A DNA stretch of 64,000 nt from Paenibacillus sp. FSL R7-0337 (GTDB lineage Bacteria; Bacillota; Bacilli; Paenibacillales; Paenibacillaceae), in assembly GCF_037969875.1 (NCBI RefSeq), contig NZ_CP150218.1, forward strand, positions 2,852,001 through 2,916,000, written 5' to 3'. Under the pieces are notes generated by a model. The model had not been told where the DNA came from and ran no database searches. It saw only the letters and a list, made by a program, of their open reading frames with translations. A program made the position numbers and the translations under genes. Of this stretch, positions 7,801 to 17,110 are shown in pieces (positions within the stretch are counted from its first letter, which is position 1; each line of letters starts with the position of its first letter).

Positions 7801-9429
7801 TTATTCACCGGAACGTACACGGGCCGGCTGCAATTTCATCAAAGGACCCAGCACCTTGCGGAGCGGACGGGGATAACCGGCAATCTCCTGGCTGCTGAGT
7901 ACGCCCAGAATAATCAGGAGAACCAGATAGACAATCACCACTGCCGCTCCAACCACCAGACAGGTAATCAGGAAGGCCAGGCGGGCCGGCATCAGCTGCG
8001 TCATCAATATACCTGCTTCATTCAAGCCATAGCCGATACCTGCTGAGGCCAAGACCGCAATAGAGAAGCCTCCCCATCGTTTGCCGAGAATAGTGAAGGG
8101 GACGATTTTTTTGAGCATCCGCAGATTAAGCAGTGTAATCACTATGAAGCACAGTGCCGTAGAACCGATAATACCATAAATGCCAAACCACTGGCTGAAC
8201 AGGAAATTGGAGCCGAACTTCACGAGGATACCCACAAGCACGTAATACATGGATATCCGGGATTTGCCCATTCCGAGCAGGATCGAGTTAGTGGTCATCA
8301 TCGTAATCTGGAAAATCGTCCCGAGCGTCAGCATCGCCACAATGCCGCTGCCATCCAGTGTTTTGAACAGCAGGCCATTAACGGAATACGCCGCCACGAC
8401 CAGAGAGAGTACAACCGGTGTGCCGGTCAGAATGGACACCCGCATGGCGAGTGTGACCTGACGCTGCAGGTGCTGTTCATCTTTGCGTGCGAAGGCGGCA
8501 GATATTATCGGAATCAGCGATGCACTTAGGGCGATCGACAATACCGGAGGAATCCCGGCCACACTCTGTGCCCGGCTGCCGAAGATACTTAGGGCCCAAG
8601 TAGCCTGCTCCATCCCGATCTTACCGCTAAGCAGCGGAACAATGAAAGAAGTATCAATAAAGTTCACTACAGGCACCGTAACAGAAGATAATACAATCGG
8701 TATGGACAGCTTGAAAATATCCTTATAAATCTTCAGCAGCGGGATACGGGCCTCACTCGATTCATACAGTGCCACCTTCTCCTCGCTGCGGCGCAGCTTC
8801 ATGGCATAATACAGCATCACGCCGAAGGCGCCGATACTGCCGAGTACACTGCCGAAGGATGCGCCTGCCGCCATCCAGGTATTGCTGTAGCCCTGGTGCA
8901 GCAGGATGAATGCAAGCAGAATGGCTGTGGATACCCGGGCAATCTGCTCGACAATCTGTGAGATGCCCCCGGCCATCATATTGTTACGGCCCTGGAAATA
9001 CCCGCGCATCATCGCGATTGTAGGGAACAGCAGCAGCGCCGGGGCAATTGCCCGGATGGCCAGAGTACTCTCTGGAACCTTGCTGTATTCAGCGTAATAT
9101 GGAGCAGCTATGTATAGCGTCACACCCATAATCACACCAACAATTGCAGCAAAGATAAGAGCAGCCCGATACACCTGCTGAGCTTCCTGCGGTCGGTTCA
9201 GCGCATAGCGCTCGGACACCATTTTACTAAGCGTGCTTGGAATACCGGCTGTCGCCAGCGGCAACAGTAGCAAATATACATTATTAGCGATCGTAAACGA
9301 CGCATTCCCTGTTGTATTGAATAAATGCTCCAGCGGCACCCGCTGGGCAAGCCCGAGGACACGGGCCACCAGTGCGGCTGCCGCCAGAATTAGCGTGCCT
9401 TTGACAAAGGATTCTTTCTTGGTGGACAA
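7801..9429 (-). CDS. Lipid II flippase-like / polysaccharide exporter (MurJ-YtgP / SpoVB type MOP protein)
   Basis: This 542-residue integral membrane protein has about 14 transmembrane helices and MVF/Wzx features, including the N-terminal LARVLGLAQRVPLEHLF and the GYFQGRNNMM loop. Bacillus YtgP (MurJ) and SpoVB of this family move lipid-linked peptidoglycan precursors across the membrane. The sequence cannot separate the two roles securely; the length and location in a peptidoglycan-related block (PBPs upstream on the same strand) fit MurJ/YtgP. The start is TTG with a GAAGAAGG site. Confidence 0.88.
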   Translation of the reverse strand: MSTKKESFVKGTLILAAAALVARVLGLAQRVPLEHLFNTTGNASFTIANNVYLLLLPLATAGIPSTLSKMVSERYALNRPQEAQQVYRAALIFAAIVGVIMGVTLYIAAPYYAEYSKVPESTLAIRAIAPALLLFPTIAMMRGYFQGRNNMMAGGISQIVEQIARVSTAILLAFILLHQGYSNTWMAAGASFGSVLGSIGAFGVMLYYAMKLRRSEEKVALYESSEARIPLLKIYKDIFKLSIPIVLSSVTVPVVNFIDTSFIVPLLSGKIGMEQATWALSIFGSRAQSVAGIPPVLSIALSASLIPIISAAFARKDEQHLQRQVTLAMRVSILTGTPVVLSLVVAAYSVNGLLFKTLDGSGIVAMLTLGTIFQITMMTTNSILLGMGKSRISMYYVLVGILVKFGSNFLFSQWFGIYGIIGSTALCFIVITLLNLRMLKKIVPFTILGKRWGGFSIAVLASAGIGYGLNEAGILMTQLMPARLAFLITCLVVGAAVVIVYLVLLIILGVLSSQEIAGYPRPLRKVLGPLMKLQPARVRSGE

Positions 9430-9455
9430 GCTGTTTCGCCTTCTTCACAATAAAT

Positions 9456-9941
9456 TTAAAAACGTCCGATCCAGATAAAGAAGAGGACGATCATAACAAT
9501 CTGCAGAATAATCTTGACGACTGTGCTGCTGAACAGCCCGAGCAGAGCGCCGAAGCTCACCTTAACCGCTTTACCGGCCTTCTCGCCGGCAATCAGCTCG
9601 CCGATGAAAGCACCCAGGAACGGGCCAATCAGCAGGCCGAACGCCGGAATCAGAAACGGACCGATAATCAGACCGATGGTGCTGCCGATCACCGAGGCGC
9701 GGGAGCCGCCGAATTTCTTGACGCCCCAGGCCCCGACAACATAGTCGGCAATGAACAGCACCACAACGATTAGCGTCTGGGCAATCCAGAACCAGGGTCC
9801 GAAGGAGCCGAAGGAAAAGAACCAGCCATATACAAAGAAAGCCAGGTAAATCGCAAGCGCCCCCGGCAAGATTGGATATACCGCTCCTGCCATTCCGATT
9901 GCGAATAAAGCAATGATCAGAATCCAGCCCAGAATTGTCAA
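9456..9941 (-). CDS. DUF456 family membrane protein
   Basis: This 161-residue protein has about four transmembrane helices and the Gly/Pro-rich DUF456 pattern (YPILPGALAIYLAF, FGGSRASVIGSTIGLI, GPFLGAFIGELIAG), which looks like a duplicated glycine-zipper helix. The role is unknown. TTG 9941 is chosen because AAGGAG lies 9 bp before it; the in-frame TTG at 9950 would touch that site. It sits between the HAD phosphatase and the flippase, 20 and 27 bp apart, so these genes are likely cotranscribed. Confidence 0.85.
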   Translation of the reverse strand: MTILGWILIIALFAIGMAGAVYPILPGALAIYLAFFVYGWFFSFGSFGPWFWIAQTLIVVVLFIADYVVGAWGVKKFGGSRASVIGSTIGLIIGPFLIPAFGLLIGPFLGAFIGELIAGEKAGKAVKVSFGALLGLFSSTVVKIILQIVMIVLFFIWIGRF

Positions 9942-9960
9942 TTCCCTCAACTCCTTAATC

Positions 9961-10740
9961 TTAAGCTCGTTTCGATATTCTGCCGGCCGAGGTTCCGGCC
10001 TCTGTCAGGATGTACTTCTGAATCACTTCGGCGATCCCGTCTTCGTTGTTCGTAGCTACAACCGCATCCGCTTCCTGCTTGACAGTTTCCTGCGCATTGC
10101 CCATAGCCACTCCAAAGCCGGACTGCTGGATCGCTGCCAGATCGTTGAGGCTGTCACCTACGGCAACAACCTGGGACATGTTAATGCCCAGCAGCTTGCA
10201 GACCTCAAGTATGCCTGAAGCCTTGTTGACGCCCAGTGGATTAATCTCCAGGTTGAACGGCGAGGAGTTGGTGATCTCCAGCCCGCCCAGCTCCTGCAGC
10301 CGCATCAGCAGCTTATGGCGGATATCGTTATCCTCGGTGGAATAGCCGAATTTCAACCATTCCCTGCTGTCAATCTCCCCGTCCCAGCTATCCCGGTTGT
10401 ACACCTCATCTACAGAGTAGGCCCAGAACCAGATGTCGAATTCCTCCGCGATTTTGTGCATCTCTTTGACTAGCTCCACATCCATCAGGGACCGGCGGTA
10501 CAGCTCATGAGGTGCACGCCAGACTTCACTTCCGTTCACCATAATCATCGGAGTGTTGAGGCCAAGCTGTTCAGCATAAGGCATCGCACTGCGCGAGGAG
10601 CGTCCCGTAGACAGGCAGACATGTACGCCGGCCTCCATCGCTTTTTTGATCCATTCCACTGTAAGCGGGGTAATCTTCTGTTCGTCGTTCAGTAGGGTTC
10701 CATCCATATCCAAGGCAAGCAGGCGGTATTTGGCAGTCAT
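9961..10740 (-). CDS. Cof-type HAD-IIB phosphatase
   Basis: This 259-residue cytoplasmic HAD hydrolase has motif I LDMDGTLL, motif II LSTGRSS and motif IV VAVGDSLNDLAAI. The cap between them is the C2b type of the Cof/YidA group, which removes phosphate from sugar phosphates, nucleotides or flavin-related substrates. The true substrate is not readable. ATG 10740 follows GGAGGGGTGG and is chosen over the ATG five codons upstream. It is on the same strand as the PBP genes and 95 bp behind them. Confidence 0.92.
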   Translation of the reverse strand: MTAKYRLLALDMDGTLLNDEQKITPLTVEWIKKAMEAGVHVCLSTGRSSRSAMPYAEQLGLNTPMIMVNGSEVWRAPHELYRRSLMDVELVKEMHKIAEEFDIWFWAYSVDEVYNRDSWDGEIDSREWLKFGYSTEDNDIRHKLLMRLQELGGLEITNSSPFNLEINPLGVNKASGILEVCKLLGINMSQVVAVGDSLNDLAAIQQSGFGVAMGNAQETVKQEADAVVATNNEDGIAEVIQKYILTEAGTSAGRISKRA

Positions 10741-10835
10741 TTGCCACCCCTCCATTCTTGGTTGCTCTTTCGTTTGAAGGCAACCGTATATTTGGTATTT
10801 CTCGCAAATACATCTCCATCATGGCTATAATATCA

Positions 10836-12950
10836 TCAGTTTGTTGCGGCAGTATTATCGGAATTGTCACCGGAAGCAGTACCGTCATTCGGGTTCGCTG
10901 TTTTCAGGCTTTTCTTAGGCACGCCATCCAGCCCGTATTCCCAGTCGTAGGCATCGAAAATTTTACGCGCAACCGGAGCCGCACTGTTGGAGCCGAATCC
11001 CCCTTCGGGGATGACTACAGCAACAGCCAACTTAGGATTATTACGCGGGGCGAAGGCAATAAATACCCCGTTATCGCGCAATTGCCCTTTTCCCAGCTGC
11101 TGTGAGGTCCCTGTCTTACGGGCAAAATCATAAGGGAAATCTGCGAATGCCGAGACCTTACTGTTCATACCCTTTTTAATTTCTCTCCAAAAGGACTTGT
11201 CAAAGGTCGTTACTTCATCCAGCACCTCGCGCTCAAATTTCTTGACCACCTTGCCCGATGAATCTGTAATCTTGCTGACAAGCTGCGGCTTGATCCGCAC
11301 CCCTTCATTGGCAAGCGTAGAAGCATACTGAGCTAACTGCAGTACCGTATAGCGGCCCTGCTGTCCGAAGGAGGCATAGACCAATGCGGCTTGCGCACTG
11401 CCCGCTGCCTTAGTATCCGTGTAGTTGATCTGTCCCAGGTATTCATTAGGGAGACCGCTCTGCGTGGATACGCCAAGGCCGAATTCCTTCATATACTTAT
11501 CCCAGACTCCAATGCCTTCCCCCTTGTATTGATCGTAAATCCTCTTGCCGATCATATCCACCATGAACACGTTAGAGGAATCCTCAATCGCCTTCGCCGG
11601 GTCCATCCGGCCGTATACGTGACCCGAGGAATTGCGGACAGAGGATTTATCATCCTTACCGAAATAGGCAATCCCTTTGTCATTGTACGTATAGGAAGTG
11701 CTGAAGAAGCCTTCATTTAGACCGATCAGCACCGTCAGCGGCTTAATGGTGGAGCCGAGCAGTACCGTGGAACCAAATCCATGACCGGACAGGCCCGAAG
11801 AATACGGGGTAATAGTCCCGTTCTGATAGTTGCCCATGATCTTGTTCCAGGTATCCGAATCCAGCTTCTCCGCTGTCCAGACATTGGTATCGTAATCCGG
11901 CATACTGGCCATGGCTACGATATTGCCGGTATCGACCTCCATCGCCACGGCATAGCCTGTCTTGGCATCAGGATGGGTCTTGCCTTGTACAGAGTTGCGG
12001 TGCAGCCAATTGATCTGTTCGGTGATGGCCTGCTCCGTCTTAAGCTGAACATTCTTGTCAATCGTCATCCAGATATCATTACCCTTGACAGGCGGCACTA
12101 CCTCTTCTACCTTCTCGGCCATGTTCTGCGGATTCACCGAGATGACCTGATAGCCGTTCTTGCCGCGCAGCTCCCGCTGGTATTGCAGCTCCAGACCATC
12201 GAAGCCGACGAATTCATCGTCTTTATAATTCAGGCCGGGATCTGCGCTGATCTTCTTCATCGCACTCTGAATATTCTTGTAGATGTTGAGTGTGTTGGAG
12301 GATTTGAAGGGCTTGATATACCCGACTGTCTGCACGGCAACAGTATCCTTGTCATAATGACGCACGCCTTCTTCTACGATCTCAAGGCCCGGGAATTCGC
12401 TTTTATGCTCCATGAAATAGGCAATTTCCTTGGTTGTCAGACCGGATTTGATCTTGCGGGCCATATAGCCTGAATATTTCTTGAAATATAAATCCAGAGA
12501 ATTAATCACTTCATTAACAGTCAGCTTCTCGCCGTTCGGGTCGCCATATTCGTCAAATTTCGCAACCAGATTATTCGCCAGCGCATACGCATTGGCCCTT
12601 GCCTCCGGCTTCAGCGAGCTGATTCCCGTCTCCTTGTCCAGTGCCTTCGCTGTATATTCCTTCGTAAGCGTAACATACAGCGTTTGAACGGAGGTCGAAT
12701 AGGCAATTTGCTCGCCTGCGGCTGCGCGGATTCCCCCACGGATGGAGGCGAGGGGTACACTTTTGGTATCCCGGCTGGTCTCCACCTCGGTCAGCGTGGG
12801 TCCTTCCACAAATTGAATAACTGCGAGACGGATAATAATTACACAAAAAATAACAAACGTACTGAAGAAAAACACGTTAAGACGCAGGCCAAGCGAGCTC
12901 TTGCTGCCCTTCTCTTCCGGGGGGGAGGCCTGCTTTCGGAAAACACCCAC
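10836..12950 (-). CDS. Class B penicillin-binding protein (PBP2/PbpA-like transpeptidase), copy 1
   Basis: This 704-residue bitopic protein has one N-terminal membrane anchor (about residues 26-48), a PBP dimerisation domain, and a transpeptidase domain with all three motifs: S-T-I-K (GSTIKPLTVL), S-S-N (EDSSNVF) and K-T-G (RKTGTSQ). It cross-links peptidoglycan outside the membrane, probably in the elongation (rod) complex or during sporulation. The C-terminus has an Asn/Asp/Thr-rich tail of about 25 residues. The start is GTG after GAGGAGTG. It lies 33 bp behind a close paralogue, evidence of tandem duplication. Confidence 0.93.
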   Translation of the reverse strand: MGVFRKQASPPEEKGSKSSLGLRLNVFFFSTFVIFCVIIIRLAVIQFVEGPTLTEVETSRDTKSVPLASIRGGIRAAAGEQIAYSTSVQTLYVTLTKEYTAKALDKETGISSLKPEARANAYALANNLVAKFDEYGDPNGEKLTVNEVINSLDLYFKKYSGYMARKIKSGLTTKEIAYFMEHKSEFPGLEIVEEGVRHYDKDTVAVQTVGYIKPFKSSNTLNIYKNIQSAMKKISADPGLNYKDDEFVGFDGLELQYQRELRGKNGYQVISVNPQNMAEKVEEVVPPVKGNDIWMTIDKNVQLKTEQAITEQINWLHRNSVQGKTHPDAKTGYAVAMEVDTGNIVAMASMPDYDTNVWTAEKLDSDTWNKIMGNYQNGTITPYSSGLSGHGFGSTVLLGSTIKPLTVLIGLNEGFFSTSYTYNDKGIAYFGKDDKSSVRNSSGHVYGRMDPAKAIEDSSNVFMVDMIGKRIYDQYKGEGIGVWDKYMKEFGLGVSTQSGLPNEYLGQINYTDTKAAGSAQAALVYASFGQQGRYTVLQLAQYASTLANEGVRIKPQLVSKITDSSGKVVKKFEREVLDEVTTFDKSFWREIKKGMNSKVSAFADFPYDFARKTGTSQQLGKGQLRDNGVFIAFAPRNNPKLAVAVVIPEGGFGSNSAAPVARKIFDAYDWEYGLDGVPKKSLKTANPNDGTASGDNSDNTAATN

Positions 12951-12983
12951 AGTTTTTCACTCCTCTACATCAAAATAAACCGT

Positions 12984-15050
12984 TTAATCCACCCTTGACT
13001 CGGGCACATTCTTCTTAGGCACTCCATCCAGTCCATACTCCTGGTCATAGGCTTCAAAGATTTGGCGGGCTACCGGTGCTGCACTGTTCGCGCCAAAACC
13101 GCCTTCCGGAATAATCACGGCCACCGCAAGCTTAGGATGCTCACGTGGAGCATAAGCAATGAATACCCCGTTGTCACGGGTAGCCCCGAAGGCTTCCATC
13201 TCAGAGGTTCCTGTCTTGCGGGCGAAGTCATACGGAAATCCGTCAAACGCCTTAACCTTAGTATTCATCCCGCGCTTGATCTCCTTCCAGTAAGAAGGAT
13301 GAAACGAGATGCTGTCCAGAACTTCCCGTCCAAATTGCTTAACCGTCTTGCCGTCGGGATCTGTAATCTTACTGACGAGCTGGGGCTTAATCCGCACACC
13401 TTCATTCGCAAGTGTGGCCGTATACTGGGCAAGCTGTAATGCGGTATATTTCCCCTTCTGGCCGAAGGAGGCAAGTACCAGCGCCGATTGGGAAGAGCCT
13501 GCCTTCTTCGGATCAAGATAATCGGCAACTCCGGCACTTTCACCCGGAAGCCCGCTTTGCGTAGACACCCCAAGGCCGAAGGCCTTCATATATTTGTCCC
13601 ATATGGCAATCCCTTCTCCCGGATACTTCTTGTACAGGGCATTACCGACCCACTCTACCATAAAAGCATTCGAGGACTCCTGAATAGCCTTCGCCGGACT
13701 AAGCGGGCCCAGGACATGGCCGGAGGAATTCCTCACCGAGGAGCTGTTATCCTTACCGAAATAACCAATCCCTTTATCTATATAAGTATCACTGGTAGTG
13801 AATAAGCCTTCCTCCAGACCGATCAAGACACTTAACGGCTTAATCGTGGAGCCCAGGAAGATTAATGACTTCAGCCCGTTGCCGGAGATACCGGAGGAAA
13901 TATCGGTAATCGTCCCGTTCTGATAATAATCCCTAATCTTGTCGTACACTTCAGGAACCAGCGTCTCGGCATTCCAGACATTCGTATCATAGTCCGGCAT
14001 ACTCGCCATTGCCACTACATTGCCTGTATCAACTTCCATGGCAACGGCATAGCCGGTGAGCGCATCCTTATGAAGCTTCCCCTGTACAGGGTTGCGGTGC
14101 AGCCAGTTGAGCTGATCATTGATGGCCTGCTCTGTTCTCATCTGCACCTTCTTGTTAATCGTCATCCAGATATCGTTGCCCTTGACGGGCGGGATCAACG
14201 CGACAACCTCTTCGGCCATGTTCTGGGCATTGACAGAGATCGTCTGATACCCGTTCTTCCCTCTAAGCTCACGCTGATATTGCTGTTCAAGACCATAGAT
14301 GCCGACAAACTCATCTTCCCTGTAGCTAAGCCCCGGGTCCGCACCCGTTTGTTTCATGGCGCTGCGGATATTTTTGTATAAATTATATCCTTCTTCTGTA
14401 GAACGGAATTGCTTCATATAGCCTACCGTTTGAACGGCCACCGTGTCCTTGTCATAATGGCGGATACTCTCCTCTACAACAGACACCCCGGGATAGCGCT
14501 GCCTGTTCTCCATCAGATGGGCGACTTCCTTCATCGTAAGACCGGCCTTGATCTTACGCGGGACATATCCCAGTGACTTCTTATAATCAAGGTCCAGCAG
14601 CAGCAGAACATCCTCCTTGAGCAGCTTCTTCGCAGAGGGATCACCATACTGTTCAAAAACGGATGACAGCCCCGCCGCCAGCGCTTTCGTATTCGCCTTG
14701 GCTTCAGCGGTCGGTTCATATAAGCCGGTCTTCTTATTCTTGACCTTTGCGGTGTATTCTTGGGTTAACGTAACGAATAATGACTGAACCGGTGTGGAAT
14801 GGGCAATGTCTTCCCCTCCCGCCGCGTGAATAGTCCCCCGGATCGCCGCAAGCGGAACATCCTTGGTCTCCCGGCTGGCCTCCACCTCGCTGAGCTCGGG
14901 ACTCTCTACAAACTGCAGTCCCGCAAGCCGGATCATCATGATCACAAAAATAAAAAAAGCACCAAAGAAAAATAGATTTATGCGTAAGCTCAGGTAGTTG
15001 CGGGTCTCTCCATTGCCCGGGCCGGAGCCCGGCTTACCGAACCATCTCAC
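12984..15050 (-). CDS. Class B penicillin-binding protein (PBP2/PbpA-like transpeptidase), copy 2
   Basis: This 688-residue paralogue of the next gene has the same plan: cytoplasmic tail, one membrane helix (about residues 24-46), dimerisation domain, then transpeptidase motifs STIK, SSN and KTG (RKTGTSEM). Long stretches match copy 1 nearly residue for residue (for example YAVAMEVDTGN and SMPDYDTNVW), so duplication was local. The start is GTG after AAGGAGAGGG. The 173-bp gap upstream includes AT-rich sequence that could hold a promoter for the PBP-HAD-DUF456-flippase block. Confidence 0.93.
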   Translation of the reverse strand: MRWFGKPGSGPGNGETRNYLSLRINLFFFGAFFIFVIMMIRLAGLQFVESPELSEVEASRETKDVPLAAIRGTIHAAGGEDIAHSTPVQSLFVTLTQEYTAKVKNKKTGLYEPTAEAKANTKALAAGLSSVFEQYGDPSAKKLLKEDVLLLLDLDYKKSLGYVPRKIKAGLTMKEVAHLMENRQRYPGVSVVEESIRHYDKDTVAVQTVGYMKQFRSTEEGYNLYKNIRSAMKQTGADPGLSYREDEFVGIYGLEQQYQRELRGKNGYQTISVNAQNMAEEVVALIPPVKGNDIWMTINKKVQMRTEQAINDQLNWLHRNPVQGKLHKDALTGYAVAMEVDTGNVVAMASMPDYDTNVWNAETLVPEVYDKIRDYYQNGTITDISSGISGNGLKSLIFLGSTIKPLSVLIGLEEGLFTTSDTYIDKGIGYFGKDNSSSVRNSSGHVLGPLSPAKAIQESSNAFMVEWVGNALYKKYPGEGIAIWDKYMKAFGLGVSTQSGLPGESAGVADYLDPKKAGSSQSALVLASFGQKGKYTALQLAQYTATLANEGVRIKPQLVSKITDPDGKTVKQFGREVLDSISFHPSYWKEIKRGMNTKVKAFDGFPYDFARKTGTSEMEAFGATRDNGVFIAYAPREHPKLAVAVIIPEGGFGANSAAPVARQIFEAYDQEYGLDGVPKKNVPESRVD

Positions 15051-15223
15051 AGCAAGTCCCTCTCCTTGTATGGTTTGCAGTATTGCTTATCCGTAAGATC
15101 ACGTGCAAGAGCTGTTCTTGAAATATAATAATTTATATGTTGCACGTCCTTTGAAAGGACGGCACAGCCGTTTCCACTTGCCCGCTGTTATTGTACCATA
15201 GTTATAAGAGCGTCCGCTCCTTC

Positions 15224-16363
15224 TCAGAGGATGTTTTCCTTGATATGCGTGGAGTCGAAATCCCCCGGATTGAACCAGTCGCCGCTGCTGGCCCAAGTGG
15301 AATCAAGCGGAATCCAGGCTGCACTGCTGCTGATATAGACCTCATTCCAGGCATGCGGTCCATAGCCGCCTTGACCGTCATAGCCTTTGCCGGTAACGAC
15401 ACGCACCTGAAGGCCTTGCGAGCGGGCCATCATGGCATAGAGCCGCGCGTAATCAATGCATACGCCAAGCCGCGTATCCATCGTATCCTGCGGGGTCTGC
15501 TCATGCCAGATCCGTCTCTCTTCATAATTCTCCGCCTTGGTATAGTCGTAAGCAATACGCGAACCTACCCAGTCATAGAGCAGTCTGGCCTTCTCTTCAT
15601 CTCCGCTGGCTTGTCCGGCAATATCTGCGGCTGCACCGGCAATATCCACCGAAATATCATGGTCAATCACTTCATATTTGCGCCGGAGAATGTCACTCAT
15701 CTCAGCGGCTACCGCCTTGGTCAGCACCGGAAGCTTCCCTCTGACCTGTTCACCGGCCAGCGGTTCAAATACCGCTTCCGCACTCTCACTGTAGACCGGC
15801 GAGGACTGCACATAGCGGCTGAAGCCGCTGTCCGGGTTCAGGGCGACACTGATAAACAGGACAAAGACCAGCACCAAGGCGCGGGTAAGCCCTGCGGCGG
15901 TGCCAAGCACTGCCCCGACGAGCCGGCTGGCGCCAGTGATCCGTCCCGAACTCCTCCCGGACTGGCGCGGCAGGCGGAACGGCAGCAGAAGGAACAGCAG
16001 ACCCAGCAGCAGACGAATCAAGCTATAGCACAGCAAGAGCAGCAGCAGAAACCGCACTATTGGTGAATTCGCCAGTACAGAGGCACCTGTATAATATAGC
16101 TGCTGCCATTGGCTTAGCTTGTCATCCTGCGGAGTGATGCCCGAAGCCCAGTTCCCGGCAGCAGGCGAGAGGTATACGGCTGCGGGAATCGCCATCACCA
16201 GCGAAGCTGCCGCAAGTACTCCTGATCCGAGCATGCCGAACAGCCCTCCGGCTGCTCTGCGGAAGCCCCGGCCCCAGCCCTGCAGTGCAGAGAAGAGGAC
16301 CACCAGCAGCAGGACAATGGAGATGATATTGGCTTCCCGAAGACTTTCTATCCAGTTATTCAA
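15224..16363 (-). CDS. Membrane-anchored transglutaminase-like protein
   Basis: The 379-residue protein has about five transmembrane helices in the first 200 residues (one group near 15-70, another near 105-210), then an extracytoplasmic transglutaminase-like domain. The catalytic Cys (RLGVCIDYARLY), His (GPHAWNEVYI) and Asp (IPLDSTW) are all present in order. Bacterial members act as proteases, amidases or cross-linkers. The position directly upstream of two PBPs suggests a cell-envelope substrate (inference). Confidence 0.85.
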   Translation of the reverse strand: MNNWIESLREANIISIVLLLVVLFSALQGWGRGFRRAAGGLFGMLGSGVLAAASLVMAIPAAVYLSPAAGNWASGITPQDDKLSQWQQLYYTGASVLANSPIVRFLLLLLLCYSLIRLLLGLLFLLLPFRLPRQSGRSSGRITGASRLVGAVLGTAAGLTRALVLVFVLFISVALNPDSGFSRYVQSSPVYSESAEAVFEPLAGEQVRGKLPVLTKAVAAEMSDILRRKYEVIDHDISVDIAGAAADIAGQASGDEEKARLLYDWVGSRIAYDYTKAENYEERRIWHEQTPQDTMDTRLGVCIDYARLYAMMARSQGLQVRVVTGKGYDGQGGYGPHAWNEVYISSSAAWIPLDSTWASSGDWFNPGDFDSTHIKENIL

Positions 16364-16414
16364 TGAATCACTCCTCCTTCCGCTGCTGCAGGTAACCCTG
16401 AGCCAGCTGCACTG

Positions 16415-16858
16415 TTACTTGCCCGCCTGCTTCCGTGCTTCGTCGATAAAGGTCTTGGTTGTATCCGTAACGCTCCACTTCCCGAGGCTGACTCCGCGGA
16501 AGACCACTTCCACCTTGTCCTCTGCCGCAGAGCCCTTCACCTCCAGATTAGGAGTCGTAATGGTGAAGGTGCCGTCACCGCCAGAGGTATAAACCGCTTC
16601 CTGCGCTTCTTTGAGCATGACCTCCTGCGCCTCATTCTTCAGCGTACTGACTGTCCCGTCCGCCACTTTGTTAACGGCATTACCGATCTGGTCCATGGTT
16701 ACCCCGCTATAGATGAACAATCCTACAACAATAACGACGACGATAGCCCATTTCAGCATTGTCTTAACGATGTTAACGACTGCGAACAGCAGGACAAGCG
16801 CAATAACGATAACAAGCCAATTCTCTCTGATAAACTGTGACCACACTTCCGGATTCAT
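16415..16858 (-). CDS. Small membrane-anchored protein of unknown function
   Basis: The 147-residue product has two close hydrophobic helices (about residues 11-50) and an extracytoplasmic C-terminal region rich in charged and Thr/Val residues (TFTITTPNLEVKG, WSVTDTTKTFIDEARK). No family is recognised. ATG 16858 is preferred because the upstream part of the open frame (to 17077) is not protein-like, but the ribosome site (GGGGTG) is weak and GTG 16867 is an alternative. It lies 51 bp before the transglutaminase-like gene on the same strand and may be cotranscribed with it. Confidence 0.6.
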   Translation of the reverse strand: MNPEVWSQFIRENWLVIVIALVLLFAVVNIVKTMLKWAIVVVIVVGLFIYSGVTMDQIGNAVNKVADGTVSTLKNEAQEVMLKEAQEAVYTSGGDGTFTITTPNLEVKGSAAEDKVEVVFRGVSLGKWSVTDTTKTFIDEARKQAGK

Positions 16859-17110
16859 CAATTTCACAACACCCCAATCGCAAATTTCGCCAATCCGGGA
16901 CGCTGTCCCGTCAGACATTTCATTAATATTAATTATTATACATGAATGCCCCTTATAATTCATGGTTACCGGAATGCAGAACCGCATACAGGGCTGGCCA
17001 AGAAAATGGTATAAGCCCCCGCTGCCGTACGTAAAGTACAAGTAGGCTGTTCCCTCTGCTGGAATCCGTTCCGTCATCAGCGGCTGGCCGCTAATCTGGA
17101 GGTGTTATCC

